Source: Krasilnikovozyma curviuscula
Lineage: Eukaryota > Basidiomycota > Tremellomycetes > Cystofilobasidiales > Mrakiaceae
Reading direction: 5' to 3'
Assembly: GCA_014825775.1 (NCBI GenBank)
Contig: MVAQ01000053.1
Coordinates: 1-64,000 of the forward strand
DNA: 64,000 bases
Shown here: piece by piece, positions 45,072 to 56,691 of the stretch
How the letters are laid out: every line of letters starts with the position of its first letter
How positions within the stretch are numbered: position 1 is the stretch's first letter
Notes under the pieces: model-generated
Database searches by the model: none
Told to the model about the DNA's origin: nothing
The model's input: the letters and a program-made list of their open reading frames with translations, nothing else
Position numbers and translations under genes: made by a program

Positions 45072-47285
45072 ATGGATGTCTCCAAGCTGAAGGTTGCAGG
45101 TAATCAGCGGTTCTTTGGCTCTCCAGTCCCACAGCGCGTCAGATCACTAATCTTGCCTGCGATTTTGAATAATAGAATTGAAGGACGAGCTCATCAAGAG
45201 AAATGTGGAGATTCCCAAGAACGTTACTCTCAAAGGAGCTGTAAGATCTGGGTTCCACTTTCTCCTTCCCTTCTGTGTCGTAGGAGACCTGATATTTTTT
45301 CTGCGTGGTGTTCTCCAGCTTGCTACTTTGCTTCAAGAGACACTAGACGCAGAGAGTGCTGCTGCCTCTTCTGAGCCTCCCAGAGATCCCTCTCTATCGG
45401 TTGAAAACCCACCAATAAAAAACGAGAAGGAGATCGACCAGGAAACTGCTGTGGAAGTTGTCAATGAAGATGTTGGCATGTTCAAACCAGAGGAAGAGGG
45501 AAAAACTGAGAAGACTCAAGGAGAGTTTGAACCTTCAGCTGTAGGGATAGACCAAAAGAATGTCAAATCAGCTGTCCCGATCGACCAGAAGCCTGAAGAT
45601 ATCGAAATGGCTGAGCAAACGGTGCCGGAAGATGTAGGCATGGAAACCAGCACAGGTAGGGGTTTCAATTGAGCACTATATTACGCTGAAGCCTTCTAAT
45701 CCAATTTCTTGCCTTTTGATACGTGAAGAGATCGAAAAAACTGAAGTTACAGAAGCACCTAAGGCGGCTGCAATGGACCACGACGCACCAGCGCAACAAG
45801 ACTGTCAGTTGCTTCACAATTATTTGTTCAAATGTTCAAATTAAATTTCACACTGATATATAATTTGTCAACAACAGCTCCGTCTAAATTCTCTAGCGAA
45901 GACGCGCCGTTCTCAACCCATCCACCGACGCGAACGATCTACATCTCCAATTTACGTCGGCCGATTATGGACTCCTCACTTCAGGAGTTTCTTGAATCAT
46001 ATGGAGAGCTGGATGTCTCATGGGCCGCTGATGTCAGTGCAGTGAAAGAGAGAGGGTGGTATTTAGATGGCGTGAAATCACACTGCGTAAGTTTCTTCCC
46101 ATTGCACCGAGGAAAAACTTCGATAATTAGAATCACACTAACCATACTTCTGTCTTTGCTCCTTCATTGTCAATTCACTTCTCCACTAGTATGCGACTGT
46201 AAGCAACGCCTCCTAATGGGTTCCATCCTTCAGCGATGTTTGGCTGATCCTGCCATTTTGTACAGTTTGAAACCGAAGAAGATGCTCTGAAGGCTGCAAC
46301 TGAAGTCAATGACCAGTTATGGCCCGCTGAAACTGGGCAAAAACTTGCCGTCCAATTCATTCCTCCAAGGGTTGCTAAAGACTTTGTCGCTCGTGAAGTC
46401 ACCGCCTGGACGAATGGCCGAAGGAAGCTCTCGCTCAAGATTAACAAAGAAGAGGGAGAAGTCAAATTTGACCTGGAAGAAGCTGGTGAATTGGCTTTAC
46501 ATGCTTTCCGAGGTCCAGGAGCCCCTGGACCATCTCGAAATGTTGTTGGCTCTGGAGGAAGAGGGGGATTCGGTGGTGGTGGATTCAACAATGGTAGCAT
46601 AGGTGGAGGATTTAGAAGAGGTGGAATGTCAGGTGGTGGTGTAAACGGCGTTCCACTTGGACGACCCAACCCTTATGGTGACAACTCGAGACATTCAGGG
46701 CCATTCCAACAAAACAGTCGTGGAGATGGCCCACCCGGCCGTTTCTCCAACAATGGCTACTCATCTCATCAACCAACCACCGCCCCAGAAGGATCCTGGA
46801 AACGTAGCGCTAATGGTCCCACCGCCCCGCACTCTAGAGGCTGGTCTGGGCACGATAACAGGTTACCACCTCGTCGTCGATCGCCTTCACCTCCACCAGC
46901 ACGACACAGTAACAATGATGACCGATCTGGTAGAGGAGGAGATCGCGGCAGGAGTAGAAGTCGAAGTCCTCCTCGAGGAGGTCGCTACCGATCTCGCAGT
47001 CCAGTCAGACGGCGCGATAGGAGTGCCAACGACGAATCTCTTCCCAGAAGAAAACGCTCACTTTCCCGATCTCGATCCAGATCCTTGTCGAGGTCTCAGT
47101 CACCACCACCTCGAAGACGACGAGACGAATATAACAAAAGCGACGACGAGAAGGATGATCGTGGTTGGGCCGGCAGCTTAAAGCCAACAGGTCGTGCTGA
47201 AAATGGCAGTGGTTGGGGTAGTGGTGGCTCTTATAGGCGAAGTGGTGGTAGTTCTGGTCGAGGCGGAAATGGGTGGGGCAGATGA
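45072..47285 (+). CDS. Acinus-like SAP-RRM-RS protein (splicing/EJC-associated)
   Basis: By family, a component of the ASAP complex on spliced mRNA. The ATG at 45072 (M-D-V-S-K-L-K-V-A), or the in-frame ATG at 45063, begins a short SAP-like domain continued after an intron by E-L-K-D-E-L-I-K-R-N. An acidic linker rich in E, D and V follows (45330-45780). The RRM starts R-T-I-Y-I-S-N-L-R-R-P and runs through a 9-nt micro-exon (46190-46198, encoding Y-A-T) into F-E-T-E-D-E-A-L-K-A-A. The C-terminus is low-complexity: G-rich (46550-46650), then R-S/R-G repeats (46860-47110) and G/S/R-rich to G-N-G-W-G-R with TGA at 47283. SAP + RRM + RS order is that of Acinus; the exact RSB motif for SAP18/RNPS1 is not obvious to me. 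A general RS-domain RNA-binding protein remains possible. Confidence 0.8.
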
Positions 47286-47676
47286 GTAACCGCTTGGCGC
47301 ACTTCATCTTCTATGCCCAATCTGTACAGGACTACAATTAAAAAATGTACAACATCTGAATCTTTGATATGGTTATATCATTAGCTCTACTGAACGTGTT
47401 CGAGTAGGTCGCTGTTGGCTATGTTTACGCCCTCAGGGCATTTCTACTCCTCTTTGACTCGAAAACCCGTCACAAGAACAGCGCTGCATATACCTTCGAC
47501 ATAAAGACCTTTTCCAGCGTTGTTTGGTTCTTGACTTTGAGAATTTTTTTCGGTCTCGCAGCCTCAGCTTGCGTGGCTCGCAAAAAGGTCAGAGGCCTCC
47601 CCTCGCAGCTCCCATCTCGACAGCCAGGTTCGCACCCCTCCCTCTGTCGGATTCGGGCACCTCCTTTCTTAGCTGG
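47286..47676. other. Intergenic, 391 bp, with leader of the LAMMER kinase gene
   Basis: The frame upstream of the kinase ATG (47677) is open to about 47524 but contains no ATG, so this stretch is probably a 5' untranslated leader. No other gene seen. Confidence 0.6.
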
Positions 47677-50277
47677 ATGGAAACATACTCTCGAAAGAAT
47701 CTGCCTCATCTTTCGACGTCCATCAAAGAGCAGCACACTTTCCCATTGGACTCCTACCACCACCAGGGGCAGCAGCAGCAGCGTCCCACTCATTCGCCTG
47801 TTTATCCCTTGCAACACCAGCACGTCCTGCAGGAGAACCACCCTTATAGTGCCTACGACGACAGTCCAGTGGAGGAGCCACAGTATAGGCTGCTTCAAGA
47901 CTTGGACAGCAGAAAAGATCGTGGAGGAAGCTCGAGTGTGACCACAGCTTATCAACACCAGCATCAGCCAGCTTATTTCTACACTAACTCGCCAATTGCT
48001 TCACTTGTACGAAGGCAGCTCGATCCAGCTTCAGATCCTTATCAACAAAGCGTGCACCCGCAGCTGTCAGCAACCTATCCCCAACTGCATTACAACACAG
48101 CACCCACCAATACCGCTGCCGCTGCAAACACCATGTCGAGAACCATGACTACCCTCCAGCAAGGGACCCAGACGACAGCCCCTCTGGCCCCCTCGAAGCA
48201 GGCTGCAGGTCTGTCTAGGAAACGTCCCCCAGCTCCTTCCACTGTTTCTTCTCGTACCACTGGGTCAACTTCGCTTTACAGGGTAGAGTCGCAGGTCCTA
48301 CCAACTGGAGAGAAAAGGGATTTGGTCGTGCTAGAGGATACACCGACCCCACCTCCTCAGGGAAAGAAACGGTCACGGCCTGTGAACGGAGAGATCAGTG
48401 GTGTAAGGCCGACAACTGCAGATAAAGTTCCTGCAGCGAAGAAACGGAAAGCTGTGGACGGGGCCATTGCCAGTGGACCTTCAACGAAGAAGCTCTACAA
48501 CTACCAGGTGAGGGTAATTTAGGAGACCTTTTCATCAAAGATTCATTTCTCATTCCTCTGTCCTGTACCCAGCAGCCCATTGCGTCAGGCTCTTCTTCCT
48601 CTACTCAAAGGACCTCACAGGCTGTTGCATCTTCTCAACCAAGCTGCGATGACCCTGAGGGTCATTATATCATCAAAGAAGGTGATGTGATAGCTGGGAA
48701 GTGTGAGTTCTTATATCGTCTCTGCGTATTTCCGACGCTCTGAAAGGAAGCTCACCTATTTTTTTACTTTGCGTTTGTTCCCAGATCGGATAATAAAGAA
48801 GCTTGGAGAAGGGACATTTGGAAAGGTTGTAGAAGCTGTAGATAATCAGACGAGAAGGCATTTTGCGGTAAAGATCATTCGGGCTGTCCAAAAGTATCGG
48901 GATGCGTCGAAGATCGAGGTCCGAGTGCTTGAACGGTTGAAGGCTTCTGATCCAACCAATGTGTAGTATGTGCCGTTCGGTGTTGTATTTTCAAGCGACC
49001 TTTCTAATTTCTTCGCATCCATCTTTGTAGCAAATGCATCCATCTGACGGATCATTTTGACCACAAGAATCATGTCTGTCTGGTGTTTGAACTATTGGGA
49101 CTCTCGGTGTTTGACTTTCTCAAAGCCAACAGCTTCATCCCCTTTCCTCTGAGACACATTCAGGACTTTGCGCGACAACTCCTTCACAGCGTGTCGTGTA
49201 AGTGTCCTACCATGCACCCATCCCGATCTCGTCTAAGACTCCTCTGACGATGCGCCTTTCCTTTTTTTTCTTTACGCTTACACAGATCTCCACAAGCTGA
49301 GGCTTGTGCATACGGATCTCAAGCCCGAGAACATACTGCTGGCTGATGGGCAGTATCAAGTTGTAAATAGCAAGGTAAGCTTGCCTCCCTTTGCGCGGGG
49401 GGACAGCGCGCCGCTGACTGGCTTTCTTTCTCCGCATTATTAGCGCTCGAACCCGACAGAGAGGAGGATTCTGAGCAACACGGACATCAGGTTGATTGAT
49501 TTTGGAAGTGCTACATTCGAAGAAGAGTATCATTCTACGGTGGTTTCAACTCGTCACTATCGAGCTCCGGAGATCATATTAGGTGAATGTTAACTAGTGT
49601 CTACTCCTCCTTATCCGTGTTTCTCTGAACTACCTATCTGACGGTCTGGCGATTGTGTAGGTCTCGGTTGGTCTTATCCCTGTGATATGTTCTCCATTGG
49701 GTGCATTCTTGTGGAATTCTTTACTGGCGAAGCGCTATTTCAAACTCATGGTAACTTGGAACATTTAGTAATGATGGAGATTGTAATGGGTCGGATGCCG
49801 GATCATATGATGCGAACTGGAGCGTGAGTATCCGTTCCTCACCTTGCTGCTACTCGCACTGACTGATATCCCCATTCTCTCCCATCTCCAGACGTTCCAA
49901 GCCGGAAATGTTTAGGAACGGTAAACTCGACTATCCGAACGCACAAACGGACAAAGCAAGCAAGAAGTTCCTGAAGGGAATGAAAAGTCTTGATGTGAGC
50001 CAGCTGCAACTTGGTCTTCCTGGCGGTTTCTGATTTTGTTTCATTTTTCACACCTTTAGCAAATAATACCGCCAACAACGGTTGTGCAATCACGGTTCTC
50101 TGATCTCATCAAGAAGCTGTTGGCTTTCGATCCCGAGAGGCGGATAGACGTCAGGACTGCCTTGAACCACCCCTTCTTTCATCTTAATATGTGAGCTCTT
50201 GAGCCACGCATTCTAATTTTGAAAATAAACGTCCTCGTACTGATAACTTTCTCTTACTCTACAGTAATCTGGAGTAG
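47677..50277 (+). CDS. LAMMER (CLK/Lkh1-type) dual-specificity protein kinase
   Basis: CMGC kinase that phosphorylates SR proteins and links splicing and stress or cell-cycle control. The first ATG is at 47677 (M-E-T-Y-S-R-K-N-L). A 280-residue N-terminal region is rich in Q, H, S and T, with basic patches (K-K-R-S-R-P; K-K-R-K). The kinase domain begins [16 protein letters not shown], then V-K-I-I-R (ATP lysine), [12 protein letters not shown] (catalytic loop), I-D-F-G-S-A-T (DFG) and [11 protein letters not shown], as expected for CLK kinases. The LAMMER motif itself reads [11 protein letters not shown] rather than E-H-L-A-M-M-E-R-I-L-G. The last splice joins L-N-I to N-L-E with TAG at 50275-50277. 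Eight or so introns, all short. Length is about 690 residues. Confidence 0.92.
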
Positions 50278-50726
50278 AGGGGGGCTGGATTTGGATTTTT
50301 CATTGACACAAACACAAGCCAGAGATAAACGCATCACATACATAGCATTGCATCCCCACATGTAACTTTCTCGTCACCTTCTAAACGCCACGTCCTTTCC
50401 CACTCCTTGCCTCACATTCCCATTTCTACCCTCACGCATTGTTTTCCTTTGACGTTCTGTCCCTGTGTTCTTTTCGAATTTCTCACTCATTCTGTCGTCT
50501 TCCATTGGAGCTTGTGACTGTACTACACCATGTACTACATTACCGTGATTTATATAGAGCCCATTTATTAAACTTGAACCGCGTTGATGTTGCAAGTTTA
50601 CTTCGCAGTTTCGAGCCACACAAACGAAGCGTCCTGCTGGTAGCGGTGAGCAACTCGACGTCGACCTAGCTTTCAACCAGATTTTTGGATCCCAGTAGTC
50701 AAGCCTCAAAACAAAAACTTTCTCTC
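50278..50726. other. Intergenic, 449 bp
   Basis: 3' end of the kinase gene and promoter of the mS38 gene. Frames open here (for example around 50439-50669) have no conserved feature. Confidence 0.55.
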
Positions 50727-51262
50727 ATGGCATTGGCTCTGAAAACAAGCAGGCTTCTGCTCAGTCGAAGGACGAGTAGCCTTACAGGTTGCTCCTCTAG
50801 TTTCCAGTGTCGGGGTGCTTCTATGTCTTCCTTGTCAAATCTCAACTCACCATTACTCAAAAGTGAGTCGTTGCTGTCCGATTACTTAAGATATTCTTGG
50901 TTTCCAGTATTTCCCAGCCATGAACTGACTTTTCCACGATTTCTTTAGGGACGATACCTCGCCTTGTTCAGGCTTCCGCACCTTCATTCAGCTATCTTTA
51001 TCCCACAAACCTTACTTCTTTAACATCAGCATTCTCCAGGCCTACCTCTGCGTCTTTCTCCACCACTGCGTTTCTTGCAAAATCCTGGCGACAGGTGAAG
51101 AGGCACAAAATGAATGTTCACAAGTGGGTAGATGCATCCCCGTTTTCTACTCCCATCAGCAACTAATTTTCAATTGTCTACAGATACAAGAAAAGAAAGA
51201 AATCATTGAAGCACATCAAAGACAGAGAGGCGGCGAAGCACATGAGGGCGACGAAGATTTAG
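50727..51262 (+). CDS. Mitochondrial small-subunit ribosomal protein mS38 (Cox24/AURKAIP1 family)
   Basis: A small basic protein of the mitochondrial ribosome. The start ATG at 50727 gives M-A-L-A-L-K-T-S-R-L-L-L-S-R-R-T, an arginine-rich, acid-free mitochondrial presequence. Two introns (about 50862-50948 and 51125-51180) join exons leading to the conserved C-terminal patch W-R-Q-V-K-R-H-K-M-N-V-H-K-Y-K-K-R-K-K-S, which is the DUF1713 (mS38) motif. The end is H-M-R-A-T-K-I with TAG at 51260-51262. Length is about 130 residues, usual for the family. Only the C-terminal basic helix carries similarity, which is normal for mS38. Convergent with PRP38. Confidence 0.8.
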
Positions 51263-51380
51263 AGGGAGAAGAAAGACGTATACTGCTACGCAAATAACAC
51301 AGTGGTTCTTGCTGAACTAATGCAAGGTGTGTTGCGCAACTTCTGGTGCTTGATGTAGTAAAGTTACAACATGATGCCTA

Positions 51381-52485
51381 TCAGACGTCTCCCTCGACAT
51401 AATCATCCGTCTGCACGACTTCCATACGATCTCCTCCCTCATTAGCTACAGCCCTGCTTCCTACAGCTTGCCTCATCATCCTCTCTAGCCTTTCCGGTGA
51501 TATCGACCTGCTCATTGACCTGAACGAAGCGCCGCCGCTGCTCGATCTCGATCTCGACCTGCTTCTCGAACCAGACGGCGAACGGGAAACGAATCTCCCA
51601 GCGTCGCTATCTTCATCATCGGTGTCATTACTTCCTCTTCTCTGCGAGCTTCTTCCTCTTCTATCGTCATCATCATCTGATCGTTCACCACGGTCACTTC
51701 CTCCTTCACCCATTGCGTCTTCCAGCACAGATTTCCTTAATGCAAGGCCTTCGGTATCTTCCAATACGTCTCTTTTCGTGAGACGAGGTAAGATGATGTC
51801 GCAAACTCGTTCCTCAGTTAGCAGCTCGTCAATGAAAGAATCAAAGTACGATAGCGAGAAGCCACCTGCAGATATCAGCAAGTGAGCAACGTGCACAACC
51901 CAAGTCAAAGGTGACAAGTACGACAGTTACTCACTGCTATCTTGTATTCGTAGCTTCTTGTAATCTTTCAGCAAGGGTTCCAATATTTCGTAGACTTCCA
52001 CAGCCTTGAATGTGAGACGGACGTAGAAAGCTGCCAAAGCTCGAAGATACCTGGGAGAGCGAAGCCATCGTCAGTTGCAACACCAACAGCCCACTCAGTA
52101 AAGAAAGAAAATCACTTGAACTCCTCAGCCAGAAGGTACTCAATCAGGATCTCCTTCTCAGGTTGGAGTTGCAGCAGCTTCAGAGTCAGGCAAAGAAACG
52201 GGGTTGGCTTCTGGTTACCGAAGACGCCTCCCACTGCTTTCAGTCCAATAGCTTTATCAATAAGGCTCTCAGCTATTTAGAAACAACTCGGGGGGTGCTT
52301 GTTAGGTTTCGGAGGGGTACAGGGCGGCAAGAAATAAGAAATGAGAGGACCGCACCTGTGAGAGCAAAACAGTGTTCTTTCCAGTATGAAGAGTCGTATA
52401 TCCTCTGCCTGATCACTTTTTCTACCAAGAACTGCGGATTACCGCCGTGAATGTTCTGGTAGCCTCGAAGAGTGGAATTGGCCAT
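51381..52485 (-). CDS. PRP38: Pre-mRNA-splicing factor 38 (PRP38), with RS-rich tail
   Basis: U4/U6.U5 tri-snRNP factor needed for activation of the spliceosome. It starts M-A-N-S-T-L-R-G-Y-Q-N-I-H-G-G-N-P-Q-F-L at 52485, the near-invariant PRP38 N-terminus. Next come V-I-R-Q-R-I-Y-D-S-S-Y-W-K-E-H-C-F, G-G-V-F-G-N-Q-K-P-T-P-F-L-C-L, E-Y-L-L-A-E-E-F-K joined to Y-L-R-A-L-A-A-F-Y-V-R-L-T and L-L-K-D-Y-K-K-L-R. Three introns are visible (about 51926-51960 region, 52050-52115, 52270-52360). The last exon has F-I-D-E-L-L-T-E-E-R, then an acidic D/R-rich tract and an R-S tail, ending Y-V-E-G-D-V at 51381. The RS tail is absent from budding-yeast Prp38 but common in other eukaryotes. Confidence 0.95.
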
Positions 52486-52696
52486 GATTCAGTTGTCGGC
52501 GTTGAAGGTGACTTTGCGCCGCCTGGTAACCCCACTTTTCTGCTTCAGGTGGGAAAACGCAGAGAATCTGTAGCCTCATTAGGACTTGCAACTTGTCATT
52601 TTTTAACAAAAAAAAAACCTAACAAGAAGAAAAGTAAATGCACGTAAAATGTTTTGATCTCATATCCTCAGCATCTATCTCTGTCGAGGTCGCACT

Positions 52697-55532
52697 TCAC
52701 ACTTTCTGCCTCTTTGCAGCATCCAGCCTCTTCTTCAACTCACTTACATCCACCTTCTTCGCAGACTGAGCCTCCTGTTCTCTTTCCGTCGTTTGTAGCG
52801 GTTGGGACTTAGCCTTCTCTGCTTCCAAACGCTGACGGATGACGGCCAAACCCACTTTTGCGCGCTTTGCTGGCGGAGGAGGATCCAATAAATCGGTCTC
52901 TGTTGACGACTGCCTCTTGGGAAGAGATAGCAATGGTGCGATCAGTTGTTGAGGAGAGGTTTCTGGGCTTCTGTTCTGTGCTTTGGCTTCCTTCAAACGC
53001 TTTAAGAGCAGAGTTTTAGTGTCAATGGTTTTAACTGACGGTGCTGACCGCCGTTGTGTTGATAGTGTATCAAGTCGATGAGGTTGTTCTTCTGGTGTCT
53101 GCGCGCGCGGAAGCTGCTGGTCTTCAGGTTCCCTCTTCGTGGCAGCGCCTCGAATGCCGATGCTTTGTTTGAGAGCGGGCTTTTGTCGAACAGATGCATC
53201 GCTAGGTTCCTGTCTTTTGATTTGAACTCCCAGACGAGATAAAAGTGCTGATTTGGATGAAGGACCAGTTGGTGTAAGTCGTGCAGGTTGAGCTGGTGGT
53301 GGTACAACTTCTTTGCCCTGATCTTGTCGATTGAGGCTATCTTCATGAGAAACTGGGCCATCGATAGTTTGAGCTGGAATGGTATCGCTACTTCCCCAGG
53401 CGCGTAGAGAAGTTTGACTAAGAGCAGTTTCGGGTACGAGATCATACAGCTCCATCCTGTTAGAGTTGCCCTGGCCGAGGTCACGTCTAGCCATCTTGCG
53501 CTCATGTTGACGTTGTCGTTTGGCTAGCTTTGCTGCTTTGAGCTTCTCTAACCGCGCAGTCTCTTCCTCGCTGATCCACGTATCGGTGACGTCCCAACGG
53601 CGAGGTTTGCGAGGAGAGCCTGGGCTCCAATGGCCATCCTGGTGATGCATAACGCGACCAGGTCAAAAGTGACGCATGATACTATGGTACAGAATCGCCG
53701 GACTAACCTTATCATTCCTGCGATCAGGAGAAATGCTTCTGCGGTGTGGAATAGCCCGAGGAGAACTACGATTTCGACTTTGGAAGGACCTGATAGACAT
53801 CGGTGACAGAGAATAGCGGCGATCACTGATAAACTCGCGACTTGAAGCTTCAGACGCAGAATCTAAGCGAGCAGGAGATGGAGAGCGACCATCGGCAGAG
53901 CGCGATACAGATGCTGCCGCTGGTTTTAAATGGGAATCTTGTTCTATGTTTTGAGACGACGGTGCTGGAATAGAATCGTACTAATTAGACGGAACAGTGT
54001 TCGTTAGCGATGGCCAATGTGAGAAAACGGGTGGTACTAACCTGAACTGCAGAGTCGTAATATTTCAGGTCCTTGTAAGGGGATCTCAAGAATGAGTAGA
54101 CTTCTATCAAAATGAAACAAATATATATAATATTAGGACAAGGTAGTCATGGGCGCTTGCATTACTTTGGAACGAACCATGAGCAAAATGTTCCGCATTC
54201 CTCCTCTGTCCTCCACAGTCAAGAAATTCAGAGAGTAGTCGCACTGCAGGTTCTGATCTGATATCGACTGATCGCATGAGTGAGATCGTGTATGTTACCA
54301 AAAACTTTTAGCGAAAGAGCAGGTGTCAGCGGTGCCAGCTAGTTTTCTTGACTCGAACTGAACAAACTCACCTCAACATCTGCCTCTGACCATACTCGCA
54401 GTTCTCGGCGCAAAAATGAGGTACACCTGCTGATCATCTCACTGTTTCCAGAAAACTGCTGAGGGGTAGGAACAGGTTTGTATCTCGTGTGGACATTAGA
54501 GGCGACGTGCTGCATACAAAATAGTAAGTCAGCGTTGTGGATGTCAATTTACCACATAAGAAAGATCCTACTTTTGCATATAATCCAAATCGGTAGATTT
54601 GCCTTCGTCTCTCGATCTGCCTATCGAACTCGGTTTCTTCTTCATCGCCCTCTTCCAAATGGCGATTGCGCCCTGTTTGACCACGAGGATTCTGATGATC
54701 TCGTCTATGAGGGCCAGTAGGCGGGCGATTAGTAGGAGGTATATGTAGACCTGTTGATGGTGCATGGTGCGAGGCAAGCTTGGTATTGAGTGGAGGAAGG
54801 AAATACTGTGTAGTAGAGAACCAATGAGTTCTGTACAATCAACGAGGACTGAACAGGCATCACCTTCACATATGGAGCAGATGTGTGTAAGCTATGAAGC
54901 AGATAATCCCCAATGGCTTGGGAGCACAGAGGACACTGTGAGAACGAGGGAGAAACTGAAGTTAGAATCGAGCCAGTCTGGATGGCATTTTGAGACACAC
55001 CTTTCGAGATTGCTCCTGGAATTAAAAAAAAAGTGATGTCAGCAATAATCAGTCGATTACTAGAGGAGTATTGCGTCGTACGGTCCACACAGTCATACAT
55101 TCAAAGCACCAGTCGTCGTGTCCGCAAGTTACCAGAACTGTCCGGTCAACAACAGACTGCAAGCATATACAACCTGGAAAGAATTTGATGCAAATAGTCA
55201 ACATATTGAAAACCGTGGAGGGGGATGAGGTGCCGGGCTCACAATTCTCATCAGCATCGGAATCCTCTTTCCACCGTTTGATACCCTTCCCGTTCTCCTT
55301 GCCCTTTCCCTTCACATCTGGCGCTACCTGGACATAATTCTCCGTTTCCTCTCCATGTTCATCATGTTCTTCATTTGGTGTCTCTGTGTCCAGGTCAGAG
55401 GATTTTCTAAGATGAGGTAAAGGAGCTTGTACTTGACGAGGAAGCAGAAAGGGTTTAACCCTACAGAGCCAAATTTTGGGTTAGGGACACCTACGAAAAC
55501 AAAGCAAAGGTTTGAACTTACACGGACGGCAT
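52697..55532 (-). CDS. TOPORS-like RING-finger E3 ubiquitin ligase
   Basis: The start ATG at 55530-55532 is in a tiny 11-nt coding exon (M-P-S plus two bases of V); the donor GTAAGT follows at once. Exon 2 has V-K-P-F-L-L-P-R-Q-V, with an acidic and lysine-rich stretch. The RING (C3HC4-like) is C-I-C-L-Q-S-V-V-D-R-T-V-L-V-T-C-G-H, then W-C-F-E-C, then K-C-P-L-C (55000-55180). Later exons contain the TOPORS-family region: R-R-R-Q-I-Y-R-F-G-L-Y-A-K, S-R-C-T-S-F-L-R-R-E-L, D-I-R-S-E-P-A-V-R-L-L-S-E-F-L and F-A-H-E joined to V-Y-S-F-L-R-S-P-Y. The C-terminal half (54000-52700) is disordered, S/R/P-rich with coiled-coil-like K/E/R helices, ending K-R-Q-K-V and TGA at 52697-52699. By family it attaches ubiquitin (and in animals SUMO) to nuclear proteins. 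Divergent to PDCD5, 150 bp apart. Confidence 0.85.
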
Positions 55533-55682
55533 TTATCTGCTCACTTTCCTTTCTACGACCAAACTTGCTTTGGACGTCGGGAGATCCTAAGGTCGCACGA
55601 GTTTGCCCTCGACGTCCCCCTATTCAAAATATCAAATTCAGCTTGAAGCTCTTCTTTTATCTGGTTAAGGCATTAAAATACA

Positions 55683-56422
55683 ATGGAAGACGATGACTTG
55701 ACTGCTATCAGAGCTAGAAGGTTAGCTCAGCTTCAAGCGTCAGGAGGAGGACCAGCGCCTTCAGCTGGAGCTGGTGGGTATGGAGGACCCTCAAGAGGTG
55801 GTCAGGCCTCTCCAGAGGAAGATGTCGCTAAGAAAGCTCAAGAAGATGAACAGGTCCGTCTCAAGCCCTATGTCTTCTCGCTCTTGCAGGTGCGCTGTAG
55901 CTCACCTTCTGATTTTCTCTCACCATGCATAGCTTCGTGCTATCATGGCAACAGTGCTCGAACCAGCAGCCAGAGAACGACGTGAGGAATGCGTGGCTTC
56001 CCCTTAGGTTTCATGTGTCTGTGAACTCACGTGCGAATTTCTTTCCAGTATCACGAATCAACTTGACTAGGCCGCAACTCTCTCGTCAGGTTCAAACGAT
56101 TCTGCTCAGGATGGCACAAGGTGGACAGTTGAGAGGGAAAGTCAGTGATGAGCAGCTTGTGGGACTTTTGGAGCAGGTATGCCAATCTACTTCAGCCACT
56201 GTGTTGGCATCGTAACTAATTTTCTGAACACCTCGTTCCCTGCATATAGGCGCAGGGTATGGCTGGAGGTGGTGCCTCCCAAGCACCTTCTAAAATCACT
56301 GTGAGTTGTCTTTGTGCAGCGAGGTTTACGCTAGCGCTAACTCTGTCATTGGTCTTTTGAATCAGTTCCAGCGCAAAGGGGGCAGGAGGCTGTCAGACGA
56401 TGACGATGACTTTGACCTGTAG
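55683..56422 (+). CDS. PDCD5/TFAR19-family DNA-binding protein
   Basis: A small conserved protein, in animals linked to apoptosis and chaperonin or histone-acetylation complexes. Starts M-E-D-D-D-L-T-A-I-R-A-R-R-L at 55683, the usual PDCD5 helix. A G/P-rich insert follows (55750-55805), then E-D-E-Q joined to L-R-A-I-M-A-T-V-L-E-P-A-A-R-E-R (small exon at about 55932-55981), then L-S-R-I-N-L-T-R-P and a further exon with Q-V-Q-T-I-L-L-R-M-A-Q-G-G-Q-L-R-G-K-V-S. It ends R-K-G-G-R-R-L-S-D-D-D-D-D-F-D-L with TAG at 56420-56422. All core landmarks are in place; length about 135-140 residues. Confidence 0.93.
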
Positions 56423-56691
56423 AGCGATATATCATTGTATTCACCCGCATACCCTGAGTGCAAACTTAGCGACAAATGTACCAGTCATGGTGGATTCGAC
56501 AATATCTTGCATTGAAGTGGACTACACAAATCGAAGCCTCTCTCTTCCTAAAATAACTACCAAATTAATCTACTGTGGACCTTTACAACCTTACTCGTCT
56601 TCAAACCTTCGTTCATCAGCACTGATCACATCAAGTCCGCCGAATCCACTCTGATGGACTAGTTTCTCTAAAAATGAAACTCCCAAAACAC

